From Durusdinium trenchii (taxonomy: Eukaryota > Sar > Dinophyceae > Suessiales > Symbiodiniaceae): 64,000 bases of DNA. A program made the translations under genes and the position numbers. Below are positions 54,620-64,000 of this stretch, piece by piece (the first letter of the stretch is position 1; each line of letters opens with the position of its first letter). The DNA lies in NCBI GenBank assembly GCA_963970005.1, contig CAXAMN010021562.1, positions 682,750 to 746,749 on the forward strand, given 5' to 3'. Under the pieces are notes generated by a model, which was given only the letters and a program-made list of their open reading frames with translations, made no database searches and was not told the origin of the DNA.

Positions 54620-56820
54620 AGGGGGCCAGGGCTAGGGGCTCAGGGCTGAAGCATCAGCAGTCACGCTGCCTTTCACAAACTCTTCTCAATACCATAGGTC
54701 CAACACCACAAATACATATATATATACTGGAAACTTTAAGCCGAGTTAATGACTCCCTCATGAATTATACAGATATTGCTGATGCAGGCTGCTATGGGGT
54801 GTGTGTATGTTGGCAGCAGCTTTGTCAGGAGATCCGTGCCGCCGTGCCCCAGCGCCCAAATCAGGAAACGGTCGTGCAAGAGGACAGGAACCGTTTTATT
54901 TATATATATATATATCAGAGGGGCTTGCAAAAATGACTCTCACTTTTTTTTGACTCTCAGTTTTCTTGTTTCTGACGCTAATGATATTGATACTAAAGAA
55001 GAGGGGGAGGGAAAAGATGAAGATGCTCTCAGTTTTCCTATTCACCTTTGATTTGGATGCTAAAGCAGAAGGGGAGGAAGAAGAAGATTTCTTAACTTAT
55101 GATTCATAATATTATTAAACAGTTGAGTCTGAACTTGAGGACACATTAAAAAAATTAAGTGAGTCTTGTGGACCGTCAAGTCTGAATGGCGTCATGTATG
55201 TATAAGCGAGTCTCTCTTGGAGAATATGCTTTGGACAGATAATCTAAATTTGAAGGTAATAAGTGATTCATGTAACTGACTATATTGAACGGTTGAGTCT
55301 GAATGCTGCATTATGAATTAAAAGATGGCCTAGGGCGGGGGGGAGGGGGGGTAAGGTGCCCAACACCCCAAAACACAACATCCAAGAACAACTGAAGTGT
55401 CCTTATAATATGTCAGGATGTCTAGAATCACTCTATCATTGTTTATTAGTAATTTATTCGAAATGGAGCGGAAAATATCCTTGGCACCAACTCAAACCAA
55501 TTTGTTTAAAGTTTCTTCAGGTTTGCCATATTTTGCTGATAAAATAATGCTCTACCCCCACTCCGCTATCGTGATCTTCGCTCTTGATCATCGTCACTTT
55601 GGAGCTTGGACTCCACTCCAATCCATTCCACTCCATTCCGCCACACTCCACCACTGTCCCCAAAACATTGTGTATGTGCATGTGTGTCCAGCATGTGTAT
55701 GTGCATGCGTGTCCAGCATCACTCCGCATGGACCATGCGAAAGCTACTGCATGGATCCAAAATGATGCTGGAACACTAATGGCGCCAATTTTGCCCCCCA
55801 GCACCGACACGAGGGTTCTTGAGTAGTCATATTCCTTGCCTGGCCCCGGGTCAGAGATTTTTCAATAACCCGGCTGATCCGTCAGGACCCCCCTAACGCG
55901 TAGCATGGGCGGATTTGGTTGGGGATTGGATTTGCCGACCTGGGGACCCCCGGGGCTGGCTCTGGCCACCACCTCGGGTGGAGAACAGGGATAGACTATG
56001 GCGCCAAGCTCAGGAGTCCTCTTTTCATGTGTCGCGGTGAGCTTGGGGGGTGAGAGCCATACAGTATCATACAGTATCATACAGTGTCTGTGTGCAGCAC
56101 ATGGCCTCCGCACCACTCCACTCCACGCCACTCCACTCCACTTCACTCCACTCCAGTCCAGTTCACTCCACCACACTCCACCGATCTCCACCGCTTGCAA
56201 AAGGAACCCAGTAGGAAAAGGAAACATGGTTCTGGTATGTTCTGGTCATTTCTGGTCTTTGTTTTCCACTTGAGGGGTGTTGGAGTGAGGATGCATTTCC
56301 CTGGAGCAATCAGTGCCCCATAGTGCGCTTCGTGATGAAAAGGTCCCTCAACACAAACTGGGGGACAGACACATGATATCACGTGATGATTTGGGGAGTA
56401 CCTTATTGCAAGTCAGACAGTCTCATCCAGGCACCATCCACCCATACTGATCACGAGGTTCGTATCGGCTTCACATGGAGTGGTGGAGTTTGTTCTGATA
56501 TGTTCTGAATTGTTCTGATGTTTGATTGATTTTGATTGTCTTGGCCTGTCTTGGCATTGTTTTTTCTGGTGGTGTGCACGTCTAAGCGCTGGTAAATGCT
56601 TTTCAACCAAATCCCCCACTTAGTGGCCCCCTTGATTGATGATTATTGTGATGATGTCAGGGTCATTCATACACTTGCTGAACATCGTGGCCCATCTGAG
56701 CCCTGTGACAACACAAAGACAAGTAGCGAGGGATTTTTTCAACCTGGCGTAGGCCGGTCCACTTTCTTTGATAATGGTGTAAAAGTCAATTGTTCTAAGT
56801 CGCTGGCCTTGCTGGCTGAT
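54620..56820. other. No supported gene
   Basis: 54800-55070 and 55300-56380 have overlapping weak ORFs. 55610-55650 and 56103-56185 are rich in ACTCC(A/G) words, an imperfect pentamer repeat. (AT)n lies at 54897-54914. 54940-55130 repeats AAAGAAGAGGGGGAGG-like words. Confidence 0.4.
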
Positions 56821-56827
56821 GAAAAAT

Positions 56828-56866
56828 CACACTCAGACTCAGACTCAGATTCAGACTCAGACTTGA
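56828..56866 (+). repeat. (ACTCAG)n hexamer run
   Basis: Six units of CTCAGA/TTCAGA just before the tandem duplication. Related TCAGAA-rich sequence ends both duplicated units. Confidence 0.85.
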
Positions 56867-57277
56867 GAAACATGCAAAGTGACAAGCGGCGGCTGGCGGC
56901 TGAGGAAGACTGAGTTTTGAACAATGCGGCCTTAGCGAAAAGGAACACATGAATCTGAAGCAAAGGTCCACGGAAAAGGAAAGCATGTGCCTTCAAACGT
57001 CATAGATGGTATACAGTATTATGCGCATATACACATGTACAAACAATTGACCATAACTTCCTGCGATGGCCTTTTTTCTCCACATCTTGAACGCTCTATG
57101 GGTGGGAATCTGTTTTAGATCCATTCCGTGCCTTCAAAAAGGCCCTAGAGGGTTCTTCACCATAGTCCTTGCCAAACTTTTGGAACTTTGTCATGGGGTG
57201 ACCGCTGCTTTTTGCAAGTTCTGAATGAACACCCACATGGTGGATAACCCTTATTCCAGGCAAAACTTGCCAATTAA

Positions 57278-57627
57278 TTAAATAGCCTGCGCTGCTGCAT
57301 GATCCACCCAGCCTACTTTGCTCCAGATCTCCTTCTCGAGGCTGTGAAGTTGAACGCTGGTCGTAATCATGGCATCTATTTCATTGTGGTCATAAGAGCT
57401 GTACTTCAAAGTCTGCCACAGATTCCGAACACTTTTCTCCATCGTGTCAGCCACATCGTGCAAGTTGGCCCGTCGCGAGTGCTCCATGAACGCTTCGAAC
57501 CACCTTCCGCCTCCACAAGGCGTGTCGAAGTACTTGCATCCCAGCAGACGCAACAGCAAAGCCGGGATTTTGTGGCCCAGCCGAGGTGCATCAGCACGCT
57601 GGTGCCACGCATCATGGTTGACGTTGC
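57278..57627 (-). CDS. Duplicated CxxC protein, terminal exon (copy 1)
   Basis: Acceptor CTTCCCTTTTCAACCAAG opens NVNHDAWHQRADAPRLGHKI, then LLRLLGCKYFDTPCGGGRWF, DVADTMEKSVRNLWQTLKYS and KEIWSKVGWVDHAAAQAI with TAA. It is a soluble helical protein. C-K-Y-F-D-T-P-C-G-G-G-R-W could be a metal or active site but I do not recognise the family. It joins in phase to the exon ending at 57806. It is almost identical to the copy at 59102-59457. Confidence 0.7.
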
Positions 57628-57805
57628 CTTGGTTGAAAAGGGAAGCAACACAGTCAACACAGATTCAACATGGTGGCGTTTTGTCATGGAAAATGTGTCC
57701 GACCAAAACAGACTTAAACATAGAATCTTGAACCATCCTACAAATCATTAAACATGAGCGAGGCACGATGATCCAGGAAGTATTCCTCAAGGAGTTCTGG
57801 GACAC

Positions 57806-58009
57806 CGTGGCGCTCCAGTTCTTCGAACTGGTAGAGGAATTTCTTCCAAAACCACCATGTCGTCCTCTGAGCCACCGGCTTTTGCAGCTCGCATGCCTTG
57901 CAGCACCATACCCAATCGGGCTCAGGGCCACCACCCTGTTCCCACCTCCACAATGAATCTGCGAAGAAGTTTTTTGGCAACAGCTTGTCGCATGCCAGGC
58001 ACTGCATGG
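57806..58009 (-). CDS. Duplicated CxxC protein, zinc exon (copy 1)
   Basis: After TTCCTCTCAG the frame reads MQCLACDKLLPKNFFADSLW, then WEQGGGPEPDWVWCCKACEL and WWFWKKFLYQFEELERHG, ending at CCACG followed by GTGTCC. Two C-x2-C pairs about 30 residues apart suggest a zinc ribbon or treble clef, followed by a Trp-rich helix. Upstream exons are not identified; the GRF exon at 61558-60830 lies upstream on the same strand. Confidence 0.7.
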
Positions 58010-59101
58010 CTGAGAGGAAGGCTATTAAAAAGGTCAGTAATTGCCCTAAGCTACAGTGTCGGAAAATGAGGTGGACAGTGTGATGTGTGTTGAGTGGCCA
58101 TTTAGCTTGAGAACACATGACTGACATTTGTTTGACAGTGGGCAGGGCCGGTAGCTGACCACAAAACTGCTGCAAAGACATGAATCAATGCAAGTTCAAG
58201 GCTGCTTGCAAAACATTAGTAGGTCTGAATGTGAAAGATTCTTGTGAATCATGAACGTTTCTTGAAGTGAATCTGAATGAAAAAGAATGTGAATCTGAAA
58301 AGGAAACCTGAATGAAGGCTGCTGAATGTGAACATGACTGAAGGCTTCTGTAAAAACAGCCATCTGAAGCATCATGTCTGACTGACAGTCTGAGTCCGTG
58401 ACCCGGGGGGAGCAGAGCGCACCGCCGTGGGCAACACCTTGCTAGCGAGGAAGTTGCATCATATCGCCACTCACAAAATCAAAGTCAAAAAGCAAAACTG
58501 AAAATCAGACTCAGAAATAATATCATCCTCAGAAACTCACAGAAAACCAATGAGAAAAACTCAATCAGAACATCATAGTCCGAAAATTACTCAGAAAGTC
58601 ACATTCAGAAAATCAAAGTCAGAACATTCGACTTACATTCAAAATCAGATTCAGAACAAACTAGATAATCACACTCAGAAAAACATTATTTACTACTATG
58701 AAATCAAACTCAATCATGCGGCTGGCGGCTGAGGAAGACTGAGTTTTGAACAATGCGGCCTTAGCGAAAAGGAACACATGAATCTGAAGCAAAGGTCCAC
58801 GGAAAAGGAAAGCATGTGCCTTCAAACGTCATAGCCGGTATACAGTATTATACACATATACACATGTACAAAAAAATGACCGTAACTTCCTGCGATGGCC
58901 TTTTTTCCACATCTTGAACGCTCTATGGGTGGGAATCTGTTTTAGATCCATTCCGTGCCTTCAAAAAGGCCCTAGAGGGTTCTTCACCATAGTCCTTGCC
59001 AAACTTTTGGAACTTTGTCATGGGGTGACCGCTGCTTTTTTGCAAGTTCTGACTGAACACCCACATGGTGGATAACCCTTATTCCAGGCAAAACTTGCCA
59101 A

Positions 59102-59457
59102 TTAATTAGTAATAGCCTGTGCTGCTGCACGATCCATCCAGCCTACTTTGCTCCAGATCTCCTTCTCGAGGCTGTGAAGTTGAACGCTGATCGTGATCAT
59201 GGCATCTATTTCATTGTGGTCATAAGAGCTGTACTTCAAAGTCTGCCACAGATACCAAGCACTTTTCTCCATCGCGTCAGCCACATCGTCCAAGTTGGCC
59301 TGTCGCGAGTGCTCCATGAACGCTTCGAACCACCTTCCGCCTCCACAAGGCGTGTCGAAGTGATTGCATCCCAGCAGACGCAACAGCAAAGCCGGGATTT
59401 TGTGGCCCAGCCGAGGTGCATCAGCACGCAGGTGCCACGCATCATGGTTGACGTTGC
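59102..59457 (-). CDS. Duplicated CxxC protein, terminal exon (copy 2)
   Basis: Same as copy 1 with a handful of substitutions (for example QANLDDVADAMEKSAWYLW) and two extra C-terminal residues (TN) because the stop has shifted. The frame is intact, so both copies may be functional. The CCAAG acceptor is conserved; an alternative CACCAG acceptor in copy 1 is CACCTG here and thus unlikely to be the real site. Confidence 0.7.
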
Positions 59458-59609
59458 CTTGGTTGAAAAAGGAAGCAACACAGTCAACACAGATTCAACA
59501 AAATGTGTCCGACCAATACAGACTTAAACTATTGAACCATCCGACAAATCATTGAACATGAGCGAGGCACGATGAACCTGGGAGTATTCCTCAAGGAGTT
59601 CTGGGACAC

Positions 59610-59813
59610 CGTGGCGCTCCAGTTTTTTGAACTGGTAGAGGAATTTCTTCCAAAACCACCATGTCGTCTTCTGATCCACCGGCTTTTGCAGCTCGCATGC
59701 CCTGCAGCACCACACCCAATCGGGCTCAGGGCCACCACCCTGTTGCCACCTCCACAATGAATCTGCGAAGAAGTTTTTTGGCAACAGTCTGTCGCATGCC
59801 GGGCACTGCATGG
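59610..59813 (-). CDS. Duplicated CxxC protein, zinc exon (copy 2)
   Basis: Reads MQCPACDRLLPKNFFADSLW, then QQGGGPEPDWVWCCRACELQ and WWFWKKFLYQFKKLERHG. All four Cys of the C-x2-C pairs are kept and changes are mostly conservative (K/R, E/K), consistent with retained function. Same borders as copy 1. Confidence 0.7.
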
Positions 59814-60829
59814 CTGAGAGGAAGGCTATTAAAAAGGTCAGTAATTGCCCTAAGCTACAGTGTCGGAAAATGATGACAGTGGAAAGTGTGATGTGTTGAG
59901 TGGTTGATGTGGAACGTTGCCATTTAGCTTGAGAACACATGACTGACATTTGTTTGACAGTGGGCAGGGCCGGTAGCTGACCACAAAACTGCTGCAAATA
60001 CATGAATCAATGCAAGTTCAAGGTTGCTTGCAAAACATTAGTAAGTCTGAATGTGACAAAGATTCTTGTGAATCTGAATGAACAATTTCTTGAAAGTGAA
60101 TGAAAAAGAATGTGAACCTGAAAAGGACAGTGAATCTGAATGAAAAAGACTAAGAATTTGTAATGAAGGCCTCTGAATGTGAACATGACTGAAGGCTTCT
60201 GTAAAAACAGCCAATTTATCTGAAGCATCATGTCTGACTGACAGTCTGAGTCCGTGACCTGGGGGAGAGCAGAGCGCACCGCCGTGGGCAACACCTTGCA
60301 AGCGGGGAAGTTGCATCATCTCGTCACTCACAAAATCAAAGTCAAAAAGCAAAACTGAAAATCAAACTCAGAAATAGTAACTTAACTATCATGCTCAGAA
60401 AATCACAGAAACCCAATGATAAAATACTCAATCAGAACATCATAGTCCGAAAATAACTCTGATTCAGAAAATCAAAGTCAGAACATTCGACTTAAATTCA
60501 ACAAATGCTCTGTCAGAAAATCTGGTTTACAATACAATGTTCAGGCTGTACTATAAAGTGGACTTGTCTGATGTGTGGTTCAAAGCCTCCGACAAGCGGA
60601 GCAGATGGCCTGGCCGGACAAGTAACAACGTCCAAGCACACGTAAATTGTTACGTCGCCTGACAGCAAGAAGGTCCTACTGAAGCATCGCCCTTTTTAAC
60701 GCCTTTTTGAAGCAAGGAGGTCCTGCTGTCTCAAGATACCGGGCCAGCAACTTTTAATTACTAATTCATCATTTGCCTTATCAGCACTCAATCGGTATCG
60801 CTCGATGACGGGCTCGTGTGTCAAGCTAC

Positions 60830-61558
60830 CTAGCCCTGATGGCGGTGCATATGTGCGTTCCGCGATATCTTCTCTAAAGCCTTGGCCGCGCCAAGCGCAG
60901 TCTTCTCTTCAAAGATGATCTTGTGGCATTGCAGGCATCTTTTTTGGATCTTGAAGGCATTCGTTCCGGCCTTGGTTGTGTAGAGGTGATTGCACCCAAC
61001 CTTGTGATCTGTCCTTTTGATCAGGGGCTGATGCTCTGTCCACGCGAAGAAGTCGCATCGATCTTTTCCTTGCAGAGGGCACATCCAATAAAGTGTTTTT
61101 TCGTTGCGGCTCCGGCTCACTGCCAATTGGGCCCCTTTCCGATGAAGACACAGTGGCGGTGTTCCCATCATCAGGTAGATCTCTGGTGTGATCTCTCCAC
61201 TGGACATGTCTTGGCTCTCTGGTGTGATCTCTCTCTGGTGTGAGCTCTCCATCTCCACTGCGTCCAAGATGTCCCACGAAGCCTGGCTCGTTGAGTCGGA
61301 GGGATCCTTGGGCTCGTTGGGTATTCCTCGAAGCTGGGCTTGTAAAGTGCTCTTCTGGTTGAACATCAAAGGTAAGGGTGGCACTAGTCCGGTGACCAAA
61401 GGTGTCAAGCGCTTCGTGACATAGATGACCATGGCAAGGATCCGTCGCCACATCTCCATGGGATTGAAATAGGGTTCCATGGCTATTGGTGGTGCAAAGC
61501 CCCTGCTGGCCTTTAGAGCCAGGGCAAATGCCTTCAGAGCCAAGGCTGTAGTTTCCAT
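60830..61558 (-). CDS. GRF-type zinc-finger protein, 242 residues
   Basis: An ATG directly after an in-frame TGA opens 242 codons to TGA. Residues 1-20 hold an Ala/Leu/Lys repeat (ALALKAFALALKASRG). Residues about 137-173 match a GRF zinc finger: C137-x-H139, R-N-E-K-T-L-Y-W-M-C160-P, C168-D-F-F-A-W. A second C-x-H ... C-x2-C module is at 189-211. GRF fingers bind nucleic acid in topoisomerases, APE2, NEIL3 and transposon-related proteins. A repeated EITPES/EITPEI lies at about 110-117. The other long minus frame is a shadow. Confidence 0.65.
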   Translation of the reverse strand: METTALALKAFALALKASRGFAPPIAMEPYFNPMEMWRRILAMVIYVTKRLTPLVTGLVPPLPLMFNQKSTLQAQLRGIPNEPKDPSDSTSQASWDILDAVEMESSHQREITPESQDMSSGEITPEIYLMMGTPPLCLHRKGAQLAVSRSRNEKTLYWMCPLQGKDRCDFFAWTEHQPLIKRTDHKVGCNHLYTTKAGTNAFKIQKRCLQCHKIIFEEKTALGAAKALEKISRNAHMHRHQG

Positions 61559-61588
61559 TCACAATCACAATCACAATCACAATCACAA
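61557..61588 (+). repeat. (CACAAT)n hexamer run
   Basis: Five CACAAT units immediately upstream of the GRF ORF start on its strand. Confidence 0.9.
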
Positions 61589-61930
61589 CGCAACTTGAAC
61601 ATGGTACCCGGAAGTGATACATGAGGTCCACCAAGAAGGGCGTATCGAGTTTTCCAAGACCACTGGGCCATGCTGGCGGGGATCAATGACACCTAAACTT
61701 GGCTCTGGACCTCCCATGATGTGGCTACAAGATTCTCCTACCCACAGCAGTATGTTGACACGCAATATCAAGAGCAGCACATGTGCAGGTAATCTGGCCA
61801 GGGGCGCCATGAGTGTGAATCTCATCAGCTTTGCCGCCACGACTGGGTCCTGCCACAGCAGGCATTCACGATGAATGAAGACTGAACTGTCCACTGACGG
61901 GTTTGATCTTCGAATGTTGCTGAGAATCAT
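61583..61930 (-). CDS. Open frame upstream of GRF ORF, tentative
   Basis: One minus frame reads RECLLWQDPVVAAKLMRFTL and a hydrophobic LLLILRVNILLWV; another reads GPSRGGKADEIHTHGAPGQI then TCTCAALDIACQHT. Both are open for over 50 codons. One may be an upstream exon of the GRF gene; neither is decisive. Confidence 0.3.
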   Translation of the reverse strand: MILSNIRRSNPSVDSSVFIHRECLLWQDPVVAAKLMRFTLMAPLARLPAHVLLLILRVNILLWVGESCSHIMGGPEPSLGVIDPRQHGPVVLENSIRPSWWTSCITSGYHVQVAL

Positions 61931-61946
61931 TGACTCTTTCGTGCAT

Positions 61947-62119
61947 CAAAGGTGGAGGTCCTCCATCCCCCATGTACAGTCGTACCCAGGTTCGGCCGTA
62001 CATCATCCTATGATGCTACATGTGATCGGTTGACTGACGGGGGCAAACAGCATCATAGGTGAATGTACGGCCGAACCTGGGTACGACCGTGCATCGGGGA
62101 TGGAGGTCCTCCACCTTTG
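61947..62119. repeat. 173-bp foldback element
   Basis: Arms 61947-62017 and 62049-62119 (71 bp each) are reverse complements with only a few mismatches, separated by 31 bp. Each arm starts CAAAGGTGGAGG and contains GTACCCAGGTTCGGCCGTAC. Resembles a MITE; no target-site duplication is obvious. Confidence 0.85.
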
Positions 62120-62167
62120 TTGCACATGAGAGTCACTCAAAGAATTCGAAATCAAAATCTTGGCTGA

Positions 62168-62250
62168 CGGGACATGGGGCCGAACGCAGGTACGAACGAC
62201 GTGGGCCCGAACGCGGGTACGAACGACGTGGGCCCGAACGCGGGTACGAA
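62168..62250 (+). repeat. 27-bp tandem repeat, three copies
   Basis: Unit GGGCCCGAACGCGGGTACGA then ACGACGT. It contains a CGAACG...GTACGA core similar to the foldback arm 50 bp upstream (GGCCGAACCTGGGTACGACC), so it may derive from it. Confidence 0.85.
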
Positions 62251-62254
62251 TATG

Positions 62255-63100
62255 ATTTTTGTCTGGTTGCGCACAACGACATGCAAATTTTGGATTCTGA
62301 AATTTGAGTCTGAACCGTTGCAAAGTCATTGAATTTGAGTGATGAAACTTGAGCTTGACACTGAGACTGATTGGGAATTGCTATGATGGGGGTTTGGTCT
62401 TGCAGACATGTTTGGCGCCCCGCCACACGCATGACAATTGCAACTTCATCACACATTCTCACCTTCGGGCTCAAATGCACGCCACTTCATTCCGCTTGAA
62501 GCAGAAACAATCTAGGCCTGCATTTGCGCCATTTGGCCTGGAAGCGTGGCCACTTCGAGGTGGCATGTGGTTTCAGAAGTCACATGTTGTGGCACAGAAA
62601 GTATGTTCAAATTCTGACAATGGCTTAAGAGGAGTATTTTCATTTACAAATCCATGTTTCACACTATTGTTCTAAGTTCAAAGGCTCAAAGTTTGGTGAC
62701 CTGCTCATCCATGCACAACATCAACCGTTGTGGGTAACTGGGAGGCAGGTGGGACAGCTTAAGTGATTCGGTCATAATATGATTATCATAAATGGAAACT
62801 TTTTTGATGACACTGACTGAAATTTCCAAAAAGATTGCAACCCGGCCTCGCGTCGCAAGTGGCTGCATAGTGAAGAAGAGACCTCAGGGAATACAATAAA
62901 AAAACAATCAAGCAAGGAGTGTGAAAACTGGTGGCTGCTTCATCATCCACAGACCAAGCTCGTGATTTTTTCCACACGTTGTGCGTCGAAGGACTGCACG
63001 GTCTGCAGTCCAAAGACCAAAATTCCGTCTGGTCACAAAACCAAATTTTGGTTCGTCGCAAGTCACCAACCTAAGTTCGTCCTTTAAAGACCAAGTAGTG
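62255..63100. other. No supported gene
   Basis: Short ORFs on both strands, none with domain or splice support. Confidence 0.3.
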
Positions 63101-63134
63101 AGCCCTTTGTTAGTGCTCAGGTTCTGGTTCAGGT

Positions 63135-63560
63135 TCCTGTGGCGAGTTCCACGAAGACATCATCGACGACCCAGGTGGCAATTCACTGGACGCCTCAGAC
63201 TCAGAGGCCACTGGTCTGGACGCCCAACGTGGCATGGACGCCCAAGGTGCTTCAAAGGCCAGAGGGCTGGACACCCAAGGTGGCCCTTGATTGGACGCCT
63301 CAGAGGCCTTTTCAGAGTTCACTGGACTGGACTCAGAATGTGGCCATTGCCTCGACGGCTGAGAGGCCATTTCAGAGGCCATTGGACTGGTGACGCTTTG
63401 TCCAGGTTGTGGGCGCTTACGCTTGCATGGTGGCCATTGCCTCAACGCCTCAGACTCCAGATAAGCGGATGCCCAAGGTGGCAATCGACTGGACGCCTCA
63501 GAGGTGGATGCCGAAGGTGGCGACGAGGAAGACGCCAATGGCCAGTGACCGGACGAAGAC
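63135..63560. repeat. Degenerate minisatellite with open frames on both strands
   Basis: Imperfect units of about 40-50 bp built from TGGACGCCTCAGAGGCC and CCCAAGGTGGCC. A 218-codon plus frame and a 213-codon minus frame (Ser/Pro/Glu-rich, for example ASEMASQPSRQWPHSESSPV) both cross it. The minus frame is the more protein-like and could be a repetitive disordered region, but the repeat alone explains both. Confidence 0.6.
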
Positions 63561-63697
63561 GACATTGGATCAGACCACCAAGATGGCGGTGCCATGTCGT
63601 GACCTGCTGCCCAAAATCCGCCGACCCCGCCGGTTGAAGGGGGCGCGCGCCAGAGGAGGCAACCGAGGGCATGCTTCCGTGACAGCAGGCGGCTTGA

Positions 63698-64000
63698 AGC
63701 GTGGCTGAAGGGTCGAAAGCGGAAGAAAGGGCGTGCTCGACGCTGCTTCACAGACTTATTTTACGGGTTCCGAAAGCAACGTTAGACATTCTGGGGGCGT
63801 ACGCGGAGAACCTCTTTCGGGCGATTTTTGGTCTCGAATTAGATTGTGGAAAGCTGTGGCGAAGGAAATCACTCGGAACAGGTGTCTACCAGCCAGAGGA
63901 CCTGTGGGAGGTGGGAGAACGGCTTCTTGTGCACCAGCCAGAGGACCCGTGGCCAGAGGACCCGTGGGAGGTGAGAGAACGGCTTCTTGTGTACCAGCCA
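63698..64000 (+). CDS. Partial ORF running off the end, repeated motif
   Basis: The frame is open from after TGA 63695-63697 to the window end: LLHRLILRVPKATLDILGAY, then AENLFRAIFGLELDCGKLWR, and a tandem repeat VYQPEDLWEVGERLLVHQ / PEDPWEVRERLLVYQ. It has no ATG, so it is either an exon or a fragment. The other plus frame (FWSRIRLWKAVAKEITRNR) is also open; the choice cannot be made from this window. Confidence 0.45.

Larger units (their letters stand above)
56889..58645 (+). repeat. 1.8-kb tandem duplication, copy 1
   Basis: Starts GCGGCTGGCGGCTGAGGAAG and ends in a TCAGAA-rich tract. It matches 58718-60505 nearly base for base with small indels. Each copy contains the same two minus-strand exons. 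Confidence 0.95.
58718..60505 (+). repeat. 1.8-kb tandem duplication, copy 2
   Basis: Direct repeat of 56889-58645, separated by about 70 bp. Differences include a 16-bp insertion in an intron and single-base changes at splice-like sites. Confidence 0.95.

Noticed and set aside
60909..61634. 241-codon minus ORF with VIVIVIVIV start
   Set aside because: Shadow frame of the GRF ORF; the hydrophobic start is the CACAAT repeat, and the GRF residues exist only in the other frame.
1..64000. tRNA, rRNA, bacterial operons, phage or virus genes
   Set aside because: None could be recognised by eye. A tRNA scan or profile search could still find a short or divergent one.

Overview
The window looks like nuclear DNA of a dinoflagellate, most likely one of the Symbiodiniaceae. 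That is an inference from style, not a species match. Short exons sit in long introns, and (AT)n tracts, minisatellites and dispersed repeats are everywhere. Exon frames in one gene join only if GA and GC as well as GT are used as 5' splice sites, a known dinoflagellate habit. The recognisable domains (OTU protease, PPR, GRF zinc finger, coiled coil) are eukaryotic. I see no operons, Shine-Dalgarno sites, tRNA, rRNA or CRISPR. Two 10-N runs (29440-29449, 41075-41084) mark assembly gaps. Almost every open frame is shorter than 150 codons, so exon calls rest on reading-frame quality plus splice s signals and most are tentative.

Layout. 1-13 kb: few credible exons; three stacked tandem arrays (5.4-6.84 kb). 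13.3-16.1 kb: plus-strand exons ending in a Cys/His-rich segment and a short Gly-rich ORF. 18.8-20.7 kb: a minus-strand multi-exon gene. 20.9-21.6 kb: two 13-14 bp minisatellites that are reverse complements of each other. 22.8-35.6 kb: minus-strand exons, many coiled-coil, four of them exactly 66 nt (22 codons) in phase 0. 28.2-29.1 kb: a plus-strand acidic protein gene with a basic tail, embedded in a palindromic repeat family. 36.9-45.6 kb: isolated exons on both strands, a possible gag-like fragment, and a direct/inverted repeat block around the second gap.

46.3-49.7 kb: a minus-strand PPR gene, including a 36-codon exon that is one PPR unit. 51.2-54.6 kb: a plus-strand OTU-family cysteine protease gene, the best-supported gene here. 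Its introns carry (AT)n cores and a short motif (ACAGTTAGAATGT, or its complement) that also makes up an upstream array; these may be introner-type elements. 56.9-60.5 kb: a 1.8-kb tandem duplication, each copy with the same two exons of a CxxC protein on the minus strand. 60.8-61.6 kb: a GRF zinc-finger ORF on the minus strand, just upstream of the duplicated exons. 61.9-62.1 kb: a 173-bp foldback element. 63.1-64.0 kb: a degenerate minisatellite and an ORF running off the end.

The genes do not form an obvious pathway. The common theme is exon-scale and intron-scale repetition.
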